DNA of 64,000 bases from Candidatus Cryptobacteroides intestinavium (GTDB lineage Bacteria > Bacteroidota > Bacteroidia > Bacteroidales > UBA932). The stretch spans positions 1-64,000 of the forward strand of contig JADIMI010000036.1 in the NCBI GenBank assembly GCA_017694845.1, given 5' to 3'. Position numbers and translations under genes: made by a program. A model generated the notes under the pieces. The model was not told the origin of the DNA. It ran no database searches and worked only from the letters and a program-made list of their open reading frames with translations. Numbering within the stretch: the stretch's first letter is position 1; each line of letters starts with the position of its first letter. Below are positions 7,472 to 15,956 of this stretch, one piece after another.

Positions 7472-8929
7472 TCAGTCTTCGGGAACGAGGCGGAGGTGGC
7501 GCGCCCTGTCTGTCACCGGCGGGGCGGAGCCATCGGCCCGTTTCCGGATGCTCGTGGCAGGATGGGTCTTCAGCCATTCATTCAGTATCTCTCTGTGCTG
7601 CAGGAGAATGTCCCTGTATCTGGATTCAACCGCGAGATTTCGCATTTCTCCACGGTCGTTTTCCATATCGAACAGCTGTTCCCTGTACGGTCCCTTGTCA
7701 TAGAGGACATATTTGTATCCCGGTGTACGGACCATCCAGCCGAGAGTGCCGGAAGTCTGCAGGAAATTGGTCTCGGTGACAATATATTCCCTCTCTTCCG
7801 GATCATTGCCGGACAGTGTTTCCATATAGCTGTATCCTCTGCGTCCGGCCGGCACCTGGACCCCGGCCCAGCCGCAGACAGATGGCATAAGGTCTATCCC
7901 GTTGCTGACCAGGGCATCGTCAGTGGTGCCGGCTTTTCTGAGTCCGGGAAGACAGATGATCATAGGGACGTTCACTACCTCTTCGTACAGGGCTGTCTTC
8001 TGGTTCCATTGATGTGCACCGGCTCCATCTCCGTGGTCGCTCGTGAAAATGATAACGGTATTCTCCCAGAGCCCCTGCCTGTCGATTTCGTCTATTATCT
8101 TTCCGATCTCGGCATCTACAGCCTCGACAAGGCGGAAATATGCGTTGCGGTACTGCCTCCAGTCATCGGGACTGTATGCCGCGGTAGGATAGAGGGAATA
8201 GTCCAGGCTTTTTTCGTATCTCAGTATGTCCGCATCATACGGGGCGACGGCGAAGTTGGCCGGGAGATTGGGACAGTCCCGGGTATCTGCCTGCTCCACT
8301 TTTGCGTGGGGCGTGTTCTGGCCTCTTGCGAATTCACAGATGTTGTGAGGGTTGGTATATGATGCAACCAGAAAGAACGGTCTGTCGGACGGCCTGCTGC
8401 GCAGATACTCTATGCAGGCTTCCGCTATCCCCCTGTCTCCGTTGCCCTTTATGTTGTGGAATCCGAATGCTTCCTTTCCGGGCAGGGATATGGTGTTGAC
8501 GTGCCATTTGCCCGCGTATGCACAGTCGTATCCTGCATCGGACATGACGGTCCCGAGAGTCTTTGCGGCGAGTGAGTCAGGCAGAGGCATTTCATTCTCT
8601 ACGACCCCGCTTTCACTCGGCATATATCCGGTGAACATCGCTGCGCGGGATGGACCGCTGAGCGGGAACGAGCAGTAGGCGTTTGTGAACCGGATGCCGT
8701 TTTCCGCGAGCCTGTCCATATTGGGAGTCTCCAGATCCGGATTGCCGGCACAGCTCATTGCACCGGCCCATTGCTGGTCGGTCATAATATATATTATATT
8801 GGGCCTCCGCGTATCGGGACGCGCCCTGTCTCTGCCTGCTGCCATATCTGCAGCGGCGGCATTGTCAGCTCCTGCTACCGGCCCGATGACCGGCAGGCTG
8901 GCAAGAAATATCAGTGTCCTGTTTTTCAT
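7472..8929 (-). CDS. Family S1 sulfatase, Ser-type (PUL-encoded)
   Basis: This arylsulfatase-superfamily enzyme is predicted to remove sulfate esters from heparan-derived saccharides in the periplasm. The metal-site start RRPNIIYIMTDQQW lies at about 41-54. The formylglycine motif is SGPSRAAMFTG with the modified residue Ser91, so it needs an anaerobic Ser-type maturase. I chose the start at 8929 (MKNRTLIFLASLPVIGPVAG) because it gives a clean signal peptide; an upstream Met would add 28 unlikely residues. It sits between the PHP-domain gene and PL21, with gaps of 22 and 39 bases. Which sulfate position it attacks cannot be read from the sequence alone; 2-O or N-sulfate would fit the pathway. 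Confidence 0.88.
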   Translation of the reverse strand: MKNRTLIFLASLPVIGPVAGADNAAAADMAAGRDRARPDTRRPNIIYIMTDQQWAGAMSCAGNPDLETPNMDRLAENGIRFTNAYCSFPLSGPSRAAMFTGYMPSESGVVENEMPLPDSLAAKTLGTVMSDAGYDCAYAGKWHVNTISLPGKEAFGFHNIKGNGDRGIAEACIEYLRSRPSDRPFFLVASYTNPHNICEFARGQNTPHAKVEQADTRDCPNLPANFAVAPYDADILRYEKSLDYSLYPTAAYSPDDWRQYRNAYFRLVEAVDAEIGKIIDEIDRQGLWENTVIIFTSDHGDGAGAHQWNQKTALYEEVVNVPMIICLPGLRKAGTTDDALVSNGIDLMPSVCGWAGVQVPAGRRGYSYMETLSGNDPEEREYIVTETNFLQTSGTLGWMVRTPGYKYVLYDKGPYREQLFDMENDRGEMRNLAVESRYRDILLQHREILNEWLKTHPATSIRKRADGSAPPVTDRARHLRLVPED

Positions 8930-8951
8930 TGGTAAGACTGGATGAAGTATG

Positions 8952-10583
8952 TCATACCCTTTCGACCCAGATCGGAGAAGTCCAGAGCCATTGCTGGTCC
9001 TTCTGTCTGACACGCATATAATAGTAGTCCGTGTCTTTTTCCGGGTCGCTGTCTTCTATGAAATGTTCGAATGTATAGCAGCTCTGAGGCATCGCCCTGT
9101 TGAAAAGGATGGCTTCAGACAGCCAGCCGCGCATAAAATGGCTGCGGGATCCCTCGAGCAGCTCTCCGAGGGAATGGCTGAACCGTCTGCCGTTGAATTC
9201 GGCGATAATGTTCCCGTCCAGGGGCATTTCGACTTCAAGGATCACAGCCTGGGTGGCAGGAGTGGTAGTGTTGGGGTTCATTGTGGTGTAAAGTTCCAGC
9301 TCAGCCCCTGTCCCGGAAACGGATACGATTTTCTGCACGTGGGTGTGGAATTCCGTCTCGCCTTCCTGTGGTGATGTAAACGCGGCTCCTCTGAAGCAAG
9401 GGGTGACGTTGAGGACTCTCCCCTTGTCGATGGCGACCTGGCCGTTCCACGGTATGTAGGTCTTCTCCCTGTTCCAGCCGAATTCAATCTTGATCTTGCA
9501 GCGGACGGTGTCCCCGGCCGGCATGACCGGAATGTTCGGGCCGTCGATGCGGGCGAGCAGCTTTCCGTTCTTGATAATGTCGATATAGTCTATGCAGCTC
9601 TGTCCTTCCACGTTCAGATAGATCCGCCTCCTGTTGCCTTTAGTGACATCTCCCATAAAGGCGTCGTTGATACGGAAATCCGCCAGGATCCTGTCCCCGG
9701 TCGAGCAGCAGGTGTGCCTTGAGCGGAGAGCCTCCCAGATGCCGTCCCTGGTAAGACTCCTCGACAGGACGCCGACACGGCCGTCACCGTAGCTGCCGGG
9801 ATAGCCTGAATGCTGGTCCGTCGATCCGATCAGTCCGAACCTGTGTCCCTGGTCCAGTCCGTACTGTATTGTCCCTTCCCACTGGCGCGGCCCCATATCG
9901 TGCAGATACGGATAGTCTCCCATATCGCTTTCTGCAAGTCCGTGCCGGGAATACATTTCCACGAAAGGAGTCTGGTCTCCGTCGGTGAAGAATTTCCAGT
10001 TGTATCCCCTGTATCCTGTCTGGTACCCCATATGGTGCGGAGTGATGAACACTTTATGCCCTCTGGCCTTGCGTTTCCAGTCCTCTATCGAGGTGCATTC
10101 CACCAGCGGGGCGTCAAGGTCGTAGTTGAGGGCTACGTGGTCGCCGTGCTCCAGGCTGTGCGCCTCGTAGCCTATGAATGTCAGGAATTCCCCCTCCCGG
10201 TTGTATTCATTGGTCATCCGGACATATTTCCGGTAGTTGCCCTCACGCAGACGCCTGAAAGCATCGGTATGGTATCCTATCACCCAGGTGAGCCTCGGGT
10301 CGTCTTGCAGCGTCTCGATATCAGGCCACATCGCGTGCGGGGTGACACTCACGAAGTCGAGCTGCCCTTTTGCGGCTTCGAATGCGTCTTTCATATCTCC
10401 GTGGCCGTATGTAATGTTGCAGTGGTTGTGCAGGTCTCCCCAGAATATCCTGTAGTCACTTGCCGATGGCATTATCTTCTTTGCTTCCCTGCTTCCGCTG
10501 GTGCAGCCGTGCAGGAGGCTGCCGGTGGCGGCCAGTCCGAGGAGGGACCAGCCGGATGCCTGTATGAATTCTCTTCTGTCCAT
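8952..10583 (-). CDS. PHP-type (DUF3604-like) metal-dependent hydrolase, putative Tat lipoprotein
   Basis: With the start at 10583 the protein has 543 residues and opens with MDRREFIQASGWSLLGLA, a twin-arginine-like signal ending in LLHGC (Cys27), which suggests an exported lipoprotein. The catalytic region shows PHP-fold metal motifs: GDLHNHC (H52, H54), LDFVSVTPH, EAHSLEHGDH, FITPHHMGY and STDQHSGYPGSYGDG. The last is typical of DUF3604 proteins. The C-terminal part looks like a beta-sandwich. It lies inside the heparan sulfate operon between two sulfatases, so a role in releasing or editing a substituent of the glycan is plausible. The substrate is unknown, and I do not assign a reaction. 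Confidence 0.75.
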   Translation of the reverse strand: MDRREFIQASGWSLLGLAATGSLLHGCTSGSREAKKIMPSASDYRIFWGDLHNHCNITYGHGDMKDAFEAAKGQLDFVSVTPHAMWPDIETLQDDPRLTWVIGYHTDAFRRLREGNYRKYVRMTNEYNREGEFLTFIGYEAHSLEHGDHVALNYDLDAPLVECTSIEDWKRKARGHKVFITPHHMGYQTGYRGYNWKFFTDGDQTPFVEMYSRHGLAESDMGDYPYLHDMGPRQWEGTIQYGLDQGHRFGLIGSTDQHSGYPGSYGDGRVGVLSRSLTRDGIWEALRSRHTCCSTGDRILADFRINDAFMGDVTKGNRRRIYLNVEGQSCIDYIDIIKNGKLLARIDGPNIPVMPAGDTVRCKIKIEFGWNREKTYIPWNGQVAIDKGRVLNVTPCFRGAAFTSPQEGETEFHTHVQKIVSVSGTGAELELYTTMNPNTTTPATQAVILEVEMPLDGNIIAEFNGRRFSHSLGELLEGSRSHFMRGWLSEAILFNRAMPQSCYTFEHFIEDSDPEKDTDYYYMRVRQKDQQWLWTSPIWVERV

Positions 10584-10605
10584 GATTTTGTTTTGTTTTG
10601 GGGTG

Positions 10606-10700
10606 GTCAGATCCTTCACTTCGCCTGACGGCTCCGTTCAGGATGACATTATGGTATGGTGTTCAGACTGACATTATGGTATGGTGTTCAGGATGACATG
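10606..10700. repeat. GGATGACA-type repeat array between PUL genes
   Basis: One GATCCTTCACTTCGCC...TTCAGGATGACA unit is followed by tandem 25-bp units at 10637-10661 and 10662-10686, plus a partial third. It fills the gap between the second sulfatase and the PHP gene inside an otherwise tightly packed operon. Confidence 0.7.
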
Positions 10701-10715
10701 ATTCTATGCTGGCGG

Positions 10716-12323
10716 TCACTTGCGTCCGGTGTAGCGTCTGTCTCCGTGAAAGAGGACCAGATCCCGTTCGACAGGGTCGATGTCTCCGTATTCTGCCAGG
10801 GCGGAATCAAGCAGGGACATCATCTCTTTCTGTTTCTGTGCATATTCCGGATTTCCGAATACATTTGTCCTTTCATCGGGATCGCGGACAAGGTCATACA
10901 TTTCCCATTCATCTATGTCATTGTAGAAATGTATCAGCTTACAGTCATTCGTACGGATGCCGTAATGGCGTTTGACCGAATGTTCGGCCGGATATTCGTA
11001 GTAATGGTAATATACGGCCTTTCTCCAGTCATCCGGTGTCCCGCCCCGGTTTTCCATTATGCCTTTCAGTGAACGGCCCTGCATGTCTTCCGGGATCTCC
11101 ACCCCTGCAAAGTCAAGGAACGTAGGGGCGAAATCCACATTCATGCACAGGGCGGTGCTTGTGCTTCCGGCTTCAATGGCTTCAGGATAGCGCACTATAA
11201 GAGGCATTCTCTGGCATTCCTCGTACATGAATCTCTTGTCGAACCATCCGTGTTCACCGAGGAAGAATCCCTGGTCTGACGTATATACGATAATGGTGTT
11301 GTCAAGCTGCCCGATGCTGTCCAGGTATTCCATTATCCTGCCGATGCTTTCGTCCACTGACATCACTGTGGCCAGGTAGTCTCTCATATACTGCTGGTAT
11401 TTCCATCTTGTCAGCTCTTTGCCGGAAAGTCTCCCGCTGCGGTATTCGGCGATTCTGTCCGCATAGGCGGCATCCCATTTCCTGCGTACGTCTTCCGGCA
11501 TTCTCCTGTAGACCTTCGACAGCCTGTTGGTGGTATCCCGGAGCAGCTCCTCCCTTGTCATGAGCTTGAGATCCCAGTCCTCTGTCATAGTGGAGGCGAT
11601 ACTCATGTCCTGGCTTCTGGAGGCCTCCCCGCGTCCGCTGTAGTCATCGAACAGCGTGGCGGGTTCGGGGAAGACGGTGTCGTTGAACGCTCCGAGATGC
11701 TTCGGCGCCGGCATCCAGTTGCGGTGCGGAGCCTTGTGATGGAACATAAGGCAGAAAGGCCTGTCCCTGCCGGTGGATTCAATGAATTCTATAGCCTTGT
11801 CGGTGATCACATCGGAGACATATCCATCTTCGCGGATGTGCCTGCCGTTCTCGATGAAATCAGGGCTGTAATAGTCCCCCTGCTCCTCCTGTCCGGAAAG
11901 AATGCTCCAGAAGTCAAATCCCTGCGGCTCTGATATCAGATGCCATTTGCCGACGATTCCTGTCCTGTAGCCGGCTTCCTGGAGAAGCTTCGGAAATGTC
12001 TGCTGGTCCCCGTCGAACGTGCAGGCGTTGTCGGTGAATCCGTTGACATGGCCGAACTTCCCGGTGAGAATGCACGCTCTTGAAGGCCCGGAAAGGGCAT
12101 TGGTGGCATAGCAGTTGTCGAAACGGATCCCCTCCTCTGCGATCCTGTCCATATTCGGAGTGCAGAGCAGCTTGCTCCCGTAGCACGACATAGCCTGGGT
12201 CGTATGGTCATCCGTCATAATGAACAGAATGTTCGGGCGTACATGCTGCCCTTCATTGTCCGCGCAGCCTGTCAGTCCTGCCGCAGCCACCGGGAGTATG
12301 AATGTATATTTTATCCTTCGCAT
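10716..12323 (-). CDS. Family S1 sulfatase, N-acetylglucosamine-6-sulfatase-like
   Basis: This lipoprotein-type sulfatase (MRRIKYTFILPVAAAGLTGC) carries NILFIMTDDHTTQAMSCYG near its N-terminus and the formylglycine motif NALSGPSRACILTGK, with serine as the modified residue. The segments FHHKAPHRNWMPAPKHLG and YTSDQGFFLGEHGWFDKRFM resemble the S1_11 type that removes the 6-O-sulfate of glucosamine, as in the B. thetaiotaomicron heparin PUL. It follows the PL12 gene by 32 bases and belongs to the same operon. An ATG nine bases upstream (12332) is equally possible. The exact regiospecificity is inferred from family resemblance. Confidence 0.88.
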   Translation of the reverse strand: MRRIKYTFILPVAAAGLTGCADNEGQHVRPNILFIMTDDHTTQAMSCYGSKLLCTPNMDRIAEEGIRFDNCYATNALSGPSRACILTGKFGHVNGFTDNACTFDGDQQTFPKLLQEAGYRTGIVGKWHLISEPQGFDFWSILSGQEEQGDYYSPDFIENGRHIREDGYVSDVITDKAIEFIESTGRDRPFCLMFHHKAPHRNWMPAPKHLGAFNDTVFPEPATLFDDYSGRGEASRSQDMSIASTMTEDWDLKLMTREELLRDTTNRLSKVYRRMPEDVRRKWDAAYADRIAEYRSGRLSGKELTRWKYQQYMRDYLATVMSVDESIGRIMEYLDSIGQLDNTIIVYTSDQGFFLGEHGWFDKRFMYEECQRMPLIVRYPEAIEAGSTSTALCMNVDFAPTFLDFAGVEIPEDMQGRSLKGIMENRGGTPDDWRKAVYYHYYEYPAEHSVKRHYGIRTNDCKLIHFYNDIDEWEMYDLVRDPDERTNVFGNPEYAQKQKEMMSLLDSALAEYGDIDPVERDLVLFHGDRRYTGRK

Positions 12324-12355
12324 AAGTGTCATGTCTATGTGGTCCGGCCGCAGTG

Positions 12356-14350
12356 TCAGAGACCGAGGTCATATTCCAGTGTCCTTTTCTTCCCGTCCAG
12401 TCTCACCTGTATCTTCAGTCTGTCTGGAGATACACTCTTGAATCTGGCATCGATGGAAGGGAATCTGCCGGCTTCTGTCTTCGGATATATGACTGTGATA
12501 TAACGCACCGTTGCATCGGTATGTTTCCTTACGTTGAAACTTACATTCATCCTCTGCGCTTTCTTCATATAGGAAGTGGACATCCAGCCTTTCTCCTTCT
12601 TCATTGTCATGCTTTCAGGACCGAGACACCTGAACATAAAGTTGCTCCCCTCCTCGAAGTCCGTATAGAAAGTCATATCCTCCCTGCTGTTCGGGACGTT
12701 GCCGCGAGGCATCTGGTAATGCAGGTTCACCATCCCTTCCGCCTCGCCTGAGGCTTCATCGACAATGACGAAATATGTCCCGTCGACGAAGAATACAGAG
12801 CGGCGGTGGGTCAGTCCGGGATATCCCGGGTTTTCTGTCACGAGTATCTGTACATCCCCTTCCGGCTGCCACAGAAGCGTCCTGGACTCCGTGGTCTCCA
12901 GATCCCTGTTGTCAAGGGTGAGGGTGTTGTGATGAGCGGTGGCCCTGAACCAGTTCCTCCATTCCATCACCTCCTTGTCACCGGCATAGACGTACGACCC
13001 GGAATCAGGGAAAAGATTCCGTCCGTTGTACCACATCTCGAATGTCCCGTTGTCAGGCTGGCAGTGCCATTCACCTTCGGGACCGGCCTTGACTACCATC
13101 TGCAGAGCATCCTGCCCCCAGCCGTTGCGGAACACGAAGAAGCCTGAAGTCAGGAATCCTCTTGAAAGGTAGTCAGGAAGCGCTCCTTCCTTTCCTTCCG
13201 TGGCGAGATATCTGATGAACATATTTTCAGGGAATATCCTGGACCACTGCCTGTAGTTCCTGAGCATCTCGGCCTTGTCCGTGAGCTTGGCATCGCTGAA
13301 GCAAGGGTTGGTGTAGTCGGGGAAGCTTATGTTGGCGTAGAATATTATCATCTTCTCCACAGTGTCGAGAAAGCTCTGGGGGAAATCCTTGCGGAAGCCG
13401 TTGGCATCCGCCATATAAAGTGCCTTGCAGAAGATGTTTATGGAAGCGAGATGGTAGTGAGGGTCAAGTTCATACTGCCCTCCATCGTCATAGACCTGTA
13501 CATCGATCTCCCTGTTGAGGATGTCTATCCCGCTTTTTCTCCAGCCTGACGCATTCCTGAATTCAGGGAAGAATGCCCCGGCATATATCATCCTCTGGGC
13601 CTCGAAAAGGAGGTGGTTCCCCTGTTCCGAGTAGTTCTTTATGATATGTTCGGCGTGCTTCCAGTAGTTGACAAGGAATTCCGTGAGGAATGCAGGGGTG
13701 AATGCAGGAGATATCTTGAAGAGCTCGAACTGCGTGATCTGGTTCTGCAGCCTGTCGCTCACCTCGAGCGGTCTCCAGGCGAAGCGGCTGTTCTCCGCAT
13801 CGGCCTTCAGCTTCGAATCATCCGTAATCTCGTATTCTTCCCTGCTGATCTGGACATACGGGTTCTTGTATATCCAGTCCATATATTCTTTGACCCATTC
13901 TACGGCGTATTTCTCATCCCCGCTCACTCTGTAGGCCTTCCCCATAGGAATGAACCACTTGTGGCGGTGCAGCTGCCACCTGAGCTCGTTGTCCTTGACC
14001 GGCCAGTATCTCCAGTCGATGTCTTCCCCGTAGTTGAATGACGGCTGGTAGCCGTAATGTACGAAAAACGTGTGCTCGAGAGCATCGTCGGCCCATTTCT
14101 GCTCTGTCTCGCTTATGCGTATCTTCTTGAGGTTTATGTCCGGGGTGCTGATGTCCGTCCTGTTGCGGTAGTAGTCCAGGAGGGCGGCGGCCGCGAGCGA
14201 ATCCTTCCCTTCCCCGTGCAGGGATTTCACCTGTTCCAGTCCGGGGTAGTCCAGGTCCAGCAGTCCGAAGACCTCTGTCCTGATTGTCTGGGCGTCCATT
14301 GTCCAGGCAGCCGCCATTATGCAGACAGCAGAGAGAATTGTCTTTTTCAT
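12356..14350 (-). CDS. hepC: Heparinase III-type heparan sulfate lyase (PL12)
   Basis: This 664-residue protein with an N-terminal signal peptide is predicted to be a periplasmic lyase preferring low-sulfated heparan sulfate. The catalytic residues I recall for Pedobacter HepIII (Asn240, Tyr294, His424) correspond here to N245 in EQGNHLLFEAQR, Y299 in ELDPHYHLAS and H429 in GEWHCQPDNGTF. The offset is a constant five. The heparinase N-terminal segment PVKDNELRWQLHRHKWF (about 117-133) is also typical. Length matches the family (about 660). It is second in the leftward operon, 40 bases after GH88, which removes the unsaturated uronate the lyase creates. Confidence 0.94.
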   Translation of the reverse strand: MKKTILSAVCIMAAAWTMDAQTIRTEVFGLLDLDYPGLEQVKSLHGEGKDSLAAAALLDYYRNRTDISTPDINLKKIRISETEQKWADDALEHTFFVHYGYQPSFNYGEDIDWRYWPVKDNELRWQLHRHKWFIPMGKAYRVSGDEKYAVEWVKEYMDWIYKNPYVQISREEYEITDDSKLKADAENSRFAWRPLEVSDRLQNQITQFELFKISPAFTPAFLTEFLVNYWKHAEHIIKNYSEQGNHLLFEAQRMIYAGAFFPEFRNASGWRKSGIDILNREIDVQVYDDGGQYELDPHYHLASINIFCKALYMADANGFRKDFPQSFLDTVEKMIIFYANISFPDYTNPCFSDAKLTDKAEMLRNYRQWSRIFPENMFIRYLATEGKEGALPDYLSRGFLTSGFFVFRNGWGQDALQMVVKAGPEGEWHCQPDNGTFEMWYNGRNLFPDSGSYVYAGDKEVMEWRNWFRATAHHNTLTLDNRDLETTESRTLLWQPEGDVQILVTENPGYPGLTHRRSVFFVDGTYFVIVDEASGEAEGMVNLHYQMPRGNVPNSREDMTFYTDFEEGSNFMFRCLGPESMTMKKEKGWMSTSYMKKAQRMNVSFNVRKHTDATVRYITVIYPKTEAGRFPSIDARFKSVSPDRLKIQVRLDGKKRTLEYDLGL

Positions 14351-14390
14351 TGTATGCTATCAGTTATTGTTTCAGTGGAATGAATGATCC

Positions 14391-15647
14391 TTATTCGGCC
14401 TTTCCTGTCAGGAGAAGGTACCTCTTCAAGGCTTCGAGATAATAGTAGTCCGCGTAGTTCAGCGGGACGTCGATCTCGGATCCGTTCGGGAGGGAACCTG
14501 TGGAATGCATAAGTATGAATCCCTCGTTTTCTCCCGGCCGGGCGAGATATGCATCGGATGACAGGCTCTTCAGTATCTTCTCGGCATAGTCGAAGTATTT
14601 CCGGCCGTCCTTGGTGTAGGTGCTCAGTTCGAGGAATGCGCTTGCAGTCACGGCTGCGGCTGATGCATCTCTCGGCGTGTCCGGCCCTTCCGGTGCATCA
14701 TAATCCCAGTAAGGTATGCAGTCGTCGGTCTTGACCCTCGACATTATCATATCTGCGATATTCCCGGCAAAATCTATGTATGTGCTGTCTCCGGTCTCGC
14801 GGAAGCACGAAGTGTAGCCGTATACGGCCCAGGCCTGTCCGCGCGCCCACGCGGAGTCGTCATTCTTCCCCTGGTGGGTCTGCCTGCGCTCGATGGTGCC
14901 GTCGTCGTTGTAGCTCACCACGTGCCAGCTCGTATAGTCATTGCGGAAATGGTTGTGCATTGTGGTGTTCGCGTGGCGGATGGCCACATCTTTATATCTG
15001 CTGTCCCCTGTCAGCTTCGATGCGAGGAACAGAAGGTCCAGGTTCATCATATTGTCGATTATGACAGGGAAATTCCAGGTGCCGAAGTCCCACGACCGGA
15101 TACAGCCAGTTTCAGGGCTGAACCTTCCGACAAGATTGTCCGCGGTCTCGACTATCACGTTCTTTATGGTGTCGGCAGGGGATAGCCTGAGGGCATTGCC
15201 GTAGCTGCACCCTATCATAAAGCCCAGGTCGTGTGTCCCGTCATAGTATCTTACAGGATTGAGAAGGTTGGTGTATCTTATCGCATCCGCCTTGAGCTCC
15301 TCGTCCCCCGTGAGCTCGTATGCATACCACAGGGAGCCCGGGAAGAAGCCGCTGGTCCAGTCGTATATGCCGCAGAGCCTGCGCGTGCCTTCCTTCTCGG
15401 CAGGAGGGCAGGCCCTCAGGGAGTCCTTGAAAGCCGTGGAGTCCTTGTCCAGCTGCCAGCAGAGTTCCTCCATATCGTATCCTTTATGGATGGAACGGGG
15501 CAGCATTCCGGTCCCGTCGATCTCCTCTGCAGTGGATTTCAGCTGTATGGCCGCGGTGCTGATGGCGCTGTCGCACCATGATGCTTCTTTCTGGCTGCAG
15601 GAGGCTGCGACAAGGACAGCCAGAAGGGGTATCAGTGTTCTTTTCAT
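14391..15647 (-). CDS. Unsaturated glucuronyl hydrolase (GH88), lipoprotein
   Basis: GH88 enzymes hydrate the 4,5-unsaturated uronic acid left at the non-reducing end by polysaccharide lyases, releasing a keto-uronate. The N-terminus MKRTLIPLLAVLVAASC has a lipobox with Cys17. The two catalytic aspartates known from Bacillus UGL correspond to D140 in THDLGFMIG and D198 in IIDNMMNLDLL. The length of 418 is slightly above the usual 370-400 because of the signal region. It is the first gene of the leftward operon and is divergent from the rightward PL12/SusCD genes. Its position next to SusD-SusC-SGBP and PL12 resembles the heparin PUL of B. thetaiotaomicron. Confidence 0.93.
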   Translation of the reverse strand: MKRTLIPLLAVLVAASCSQKEASWCDSAISTAAIQLKSTAEEIDGTGMLPRSIHKGYDMEELCWQLDKDSTAFKDSLRACPPAEKEGTRRLCGIYDWTSGFFPGSLWYAYELTGDEELKADAIRYTNLLNPVRYYDGTHDLGFMIGCSYGNALRLSPADTIKNVIVETADNLVGRFSPETGCIRSWDFGTWNFPVIIDNMMNLDLLFLASKLTGDSRYKDVAIRHANTTMHNHFRNDYTSWHVVSYNDDGTIERRQTHQGKNDDSAWARGQAWAVYGYTSCFRETGDSTYIDFAGNIADMIMSRVKTDDCIPYWDYDAPEGPDTPRDASAAAVTASAFLELSTYTKDGRKYFDYAEKILKSLSSDAYLARPGENEGFILMHSTGSLPNGSEIDVPLNYADYYYLEALKRYLLLTGKAE

Positions 15648-15676
15648 AATGTGTAAAATACTGGTTATCTATGATG

Positions 15677-15684
15677 CAAAGATA
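15677..15684 (-). promoter_or_regulatory. Candidate -7 element for the GH88 operon
   Basis: The minus strand reads TATCTTTG, a match to TAnnTTTG, 30 bases upstream of the GH88 start codon. No TTTG lies at the standard distance, which is common for activator-dependent PUL promoters. Confidence 0.5.
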
Positions 15685-15750
15685 CATCATAACGCCGACA
15701 CGGACTTTCCGGATTGTACAAAAGAAAGCCAATCCTATATTTATACTTTT

Positions 15751-15817
15751 AAATTTGTCCAAAATGATTTCAAATATCGACAGATATTAACCGATATTTG
15801 TGATTCTGGACAAATTT
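15751..15817. promoter_or_regulatory. Nested inverted repeats, candidate activator site between divergent PUL units
   Basis: The outer arms are AAATTTGTCC (15751-15760) and GGACAAATTT (15808-15817). The inner arms are CAAATATCG (15771-15779) and CGATATTTG (15792-15800). Both pairs are perfect and share nearly the same centre (about 15784-15786). The site is in the middle of the AT-rich 309-bp divergent region and is a natural candidate for binding by the AraC-type output domain of the hybrid two-component regulator. Confidence 0.55.
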
Positions 15818-15904
15818 GATATTGTTTTGGATAAAATTGACATCAATAAATTAAATTTAAAACAATCGGATACAATCGGGAAATGCCGTTGCCGGAAGAC
15901 CATC

Positions 15905-15912
15905 TATCTTTG
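15905..15912 (+). promoter_or_regulatory. Candidate -7 element for the PL12-SGBP-SusCD unit
   Basis: TATCTTTG matches TAnnTTTG and lies 44 bases before the PL12 start codon. No good TTTG box is found 18-21 bases further upstream, as for the divergent promoter. Confidence 0.5.
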
Positions 15913-15956
15913 CAATGTTGAAAAACACATAATTGTAGAACTAGAACTATGCTGAA

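Noticed and set aside
7280..8362. Open frame of 360 codons antisense to PL21 and the sulfatase
   Set aside because: It spans two real genes and the gap between them, is rich in Cys/Arg/Gly as expected for a shadow frame, and has no homology that I recognise.
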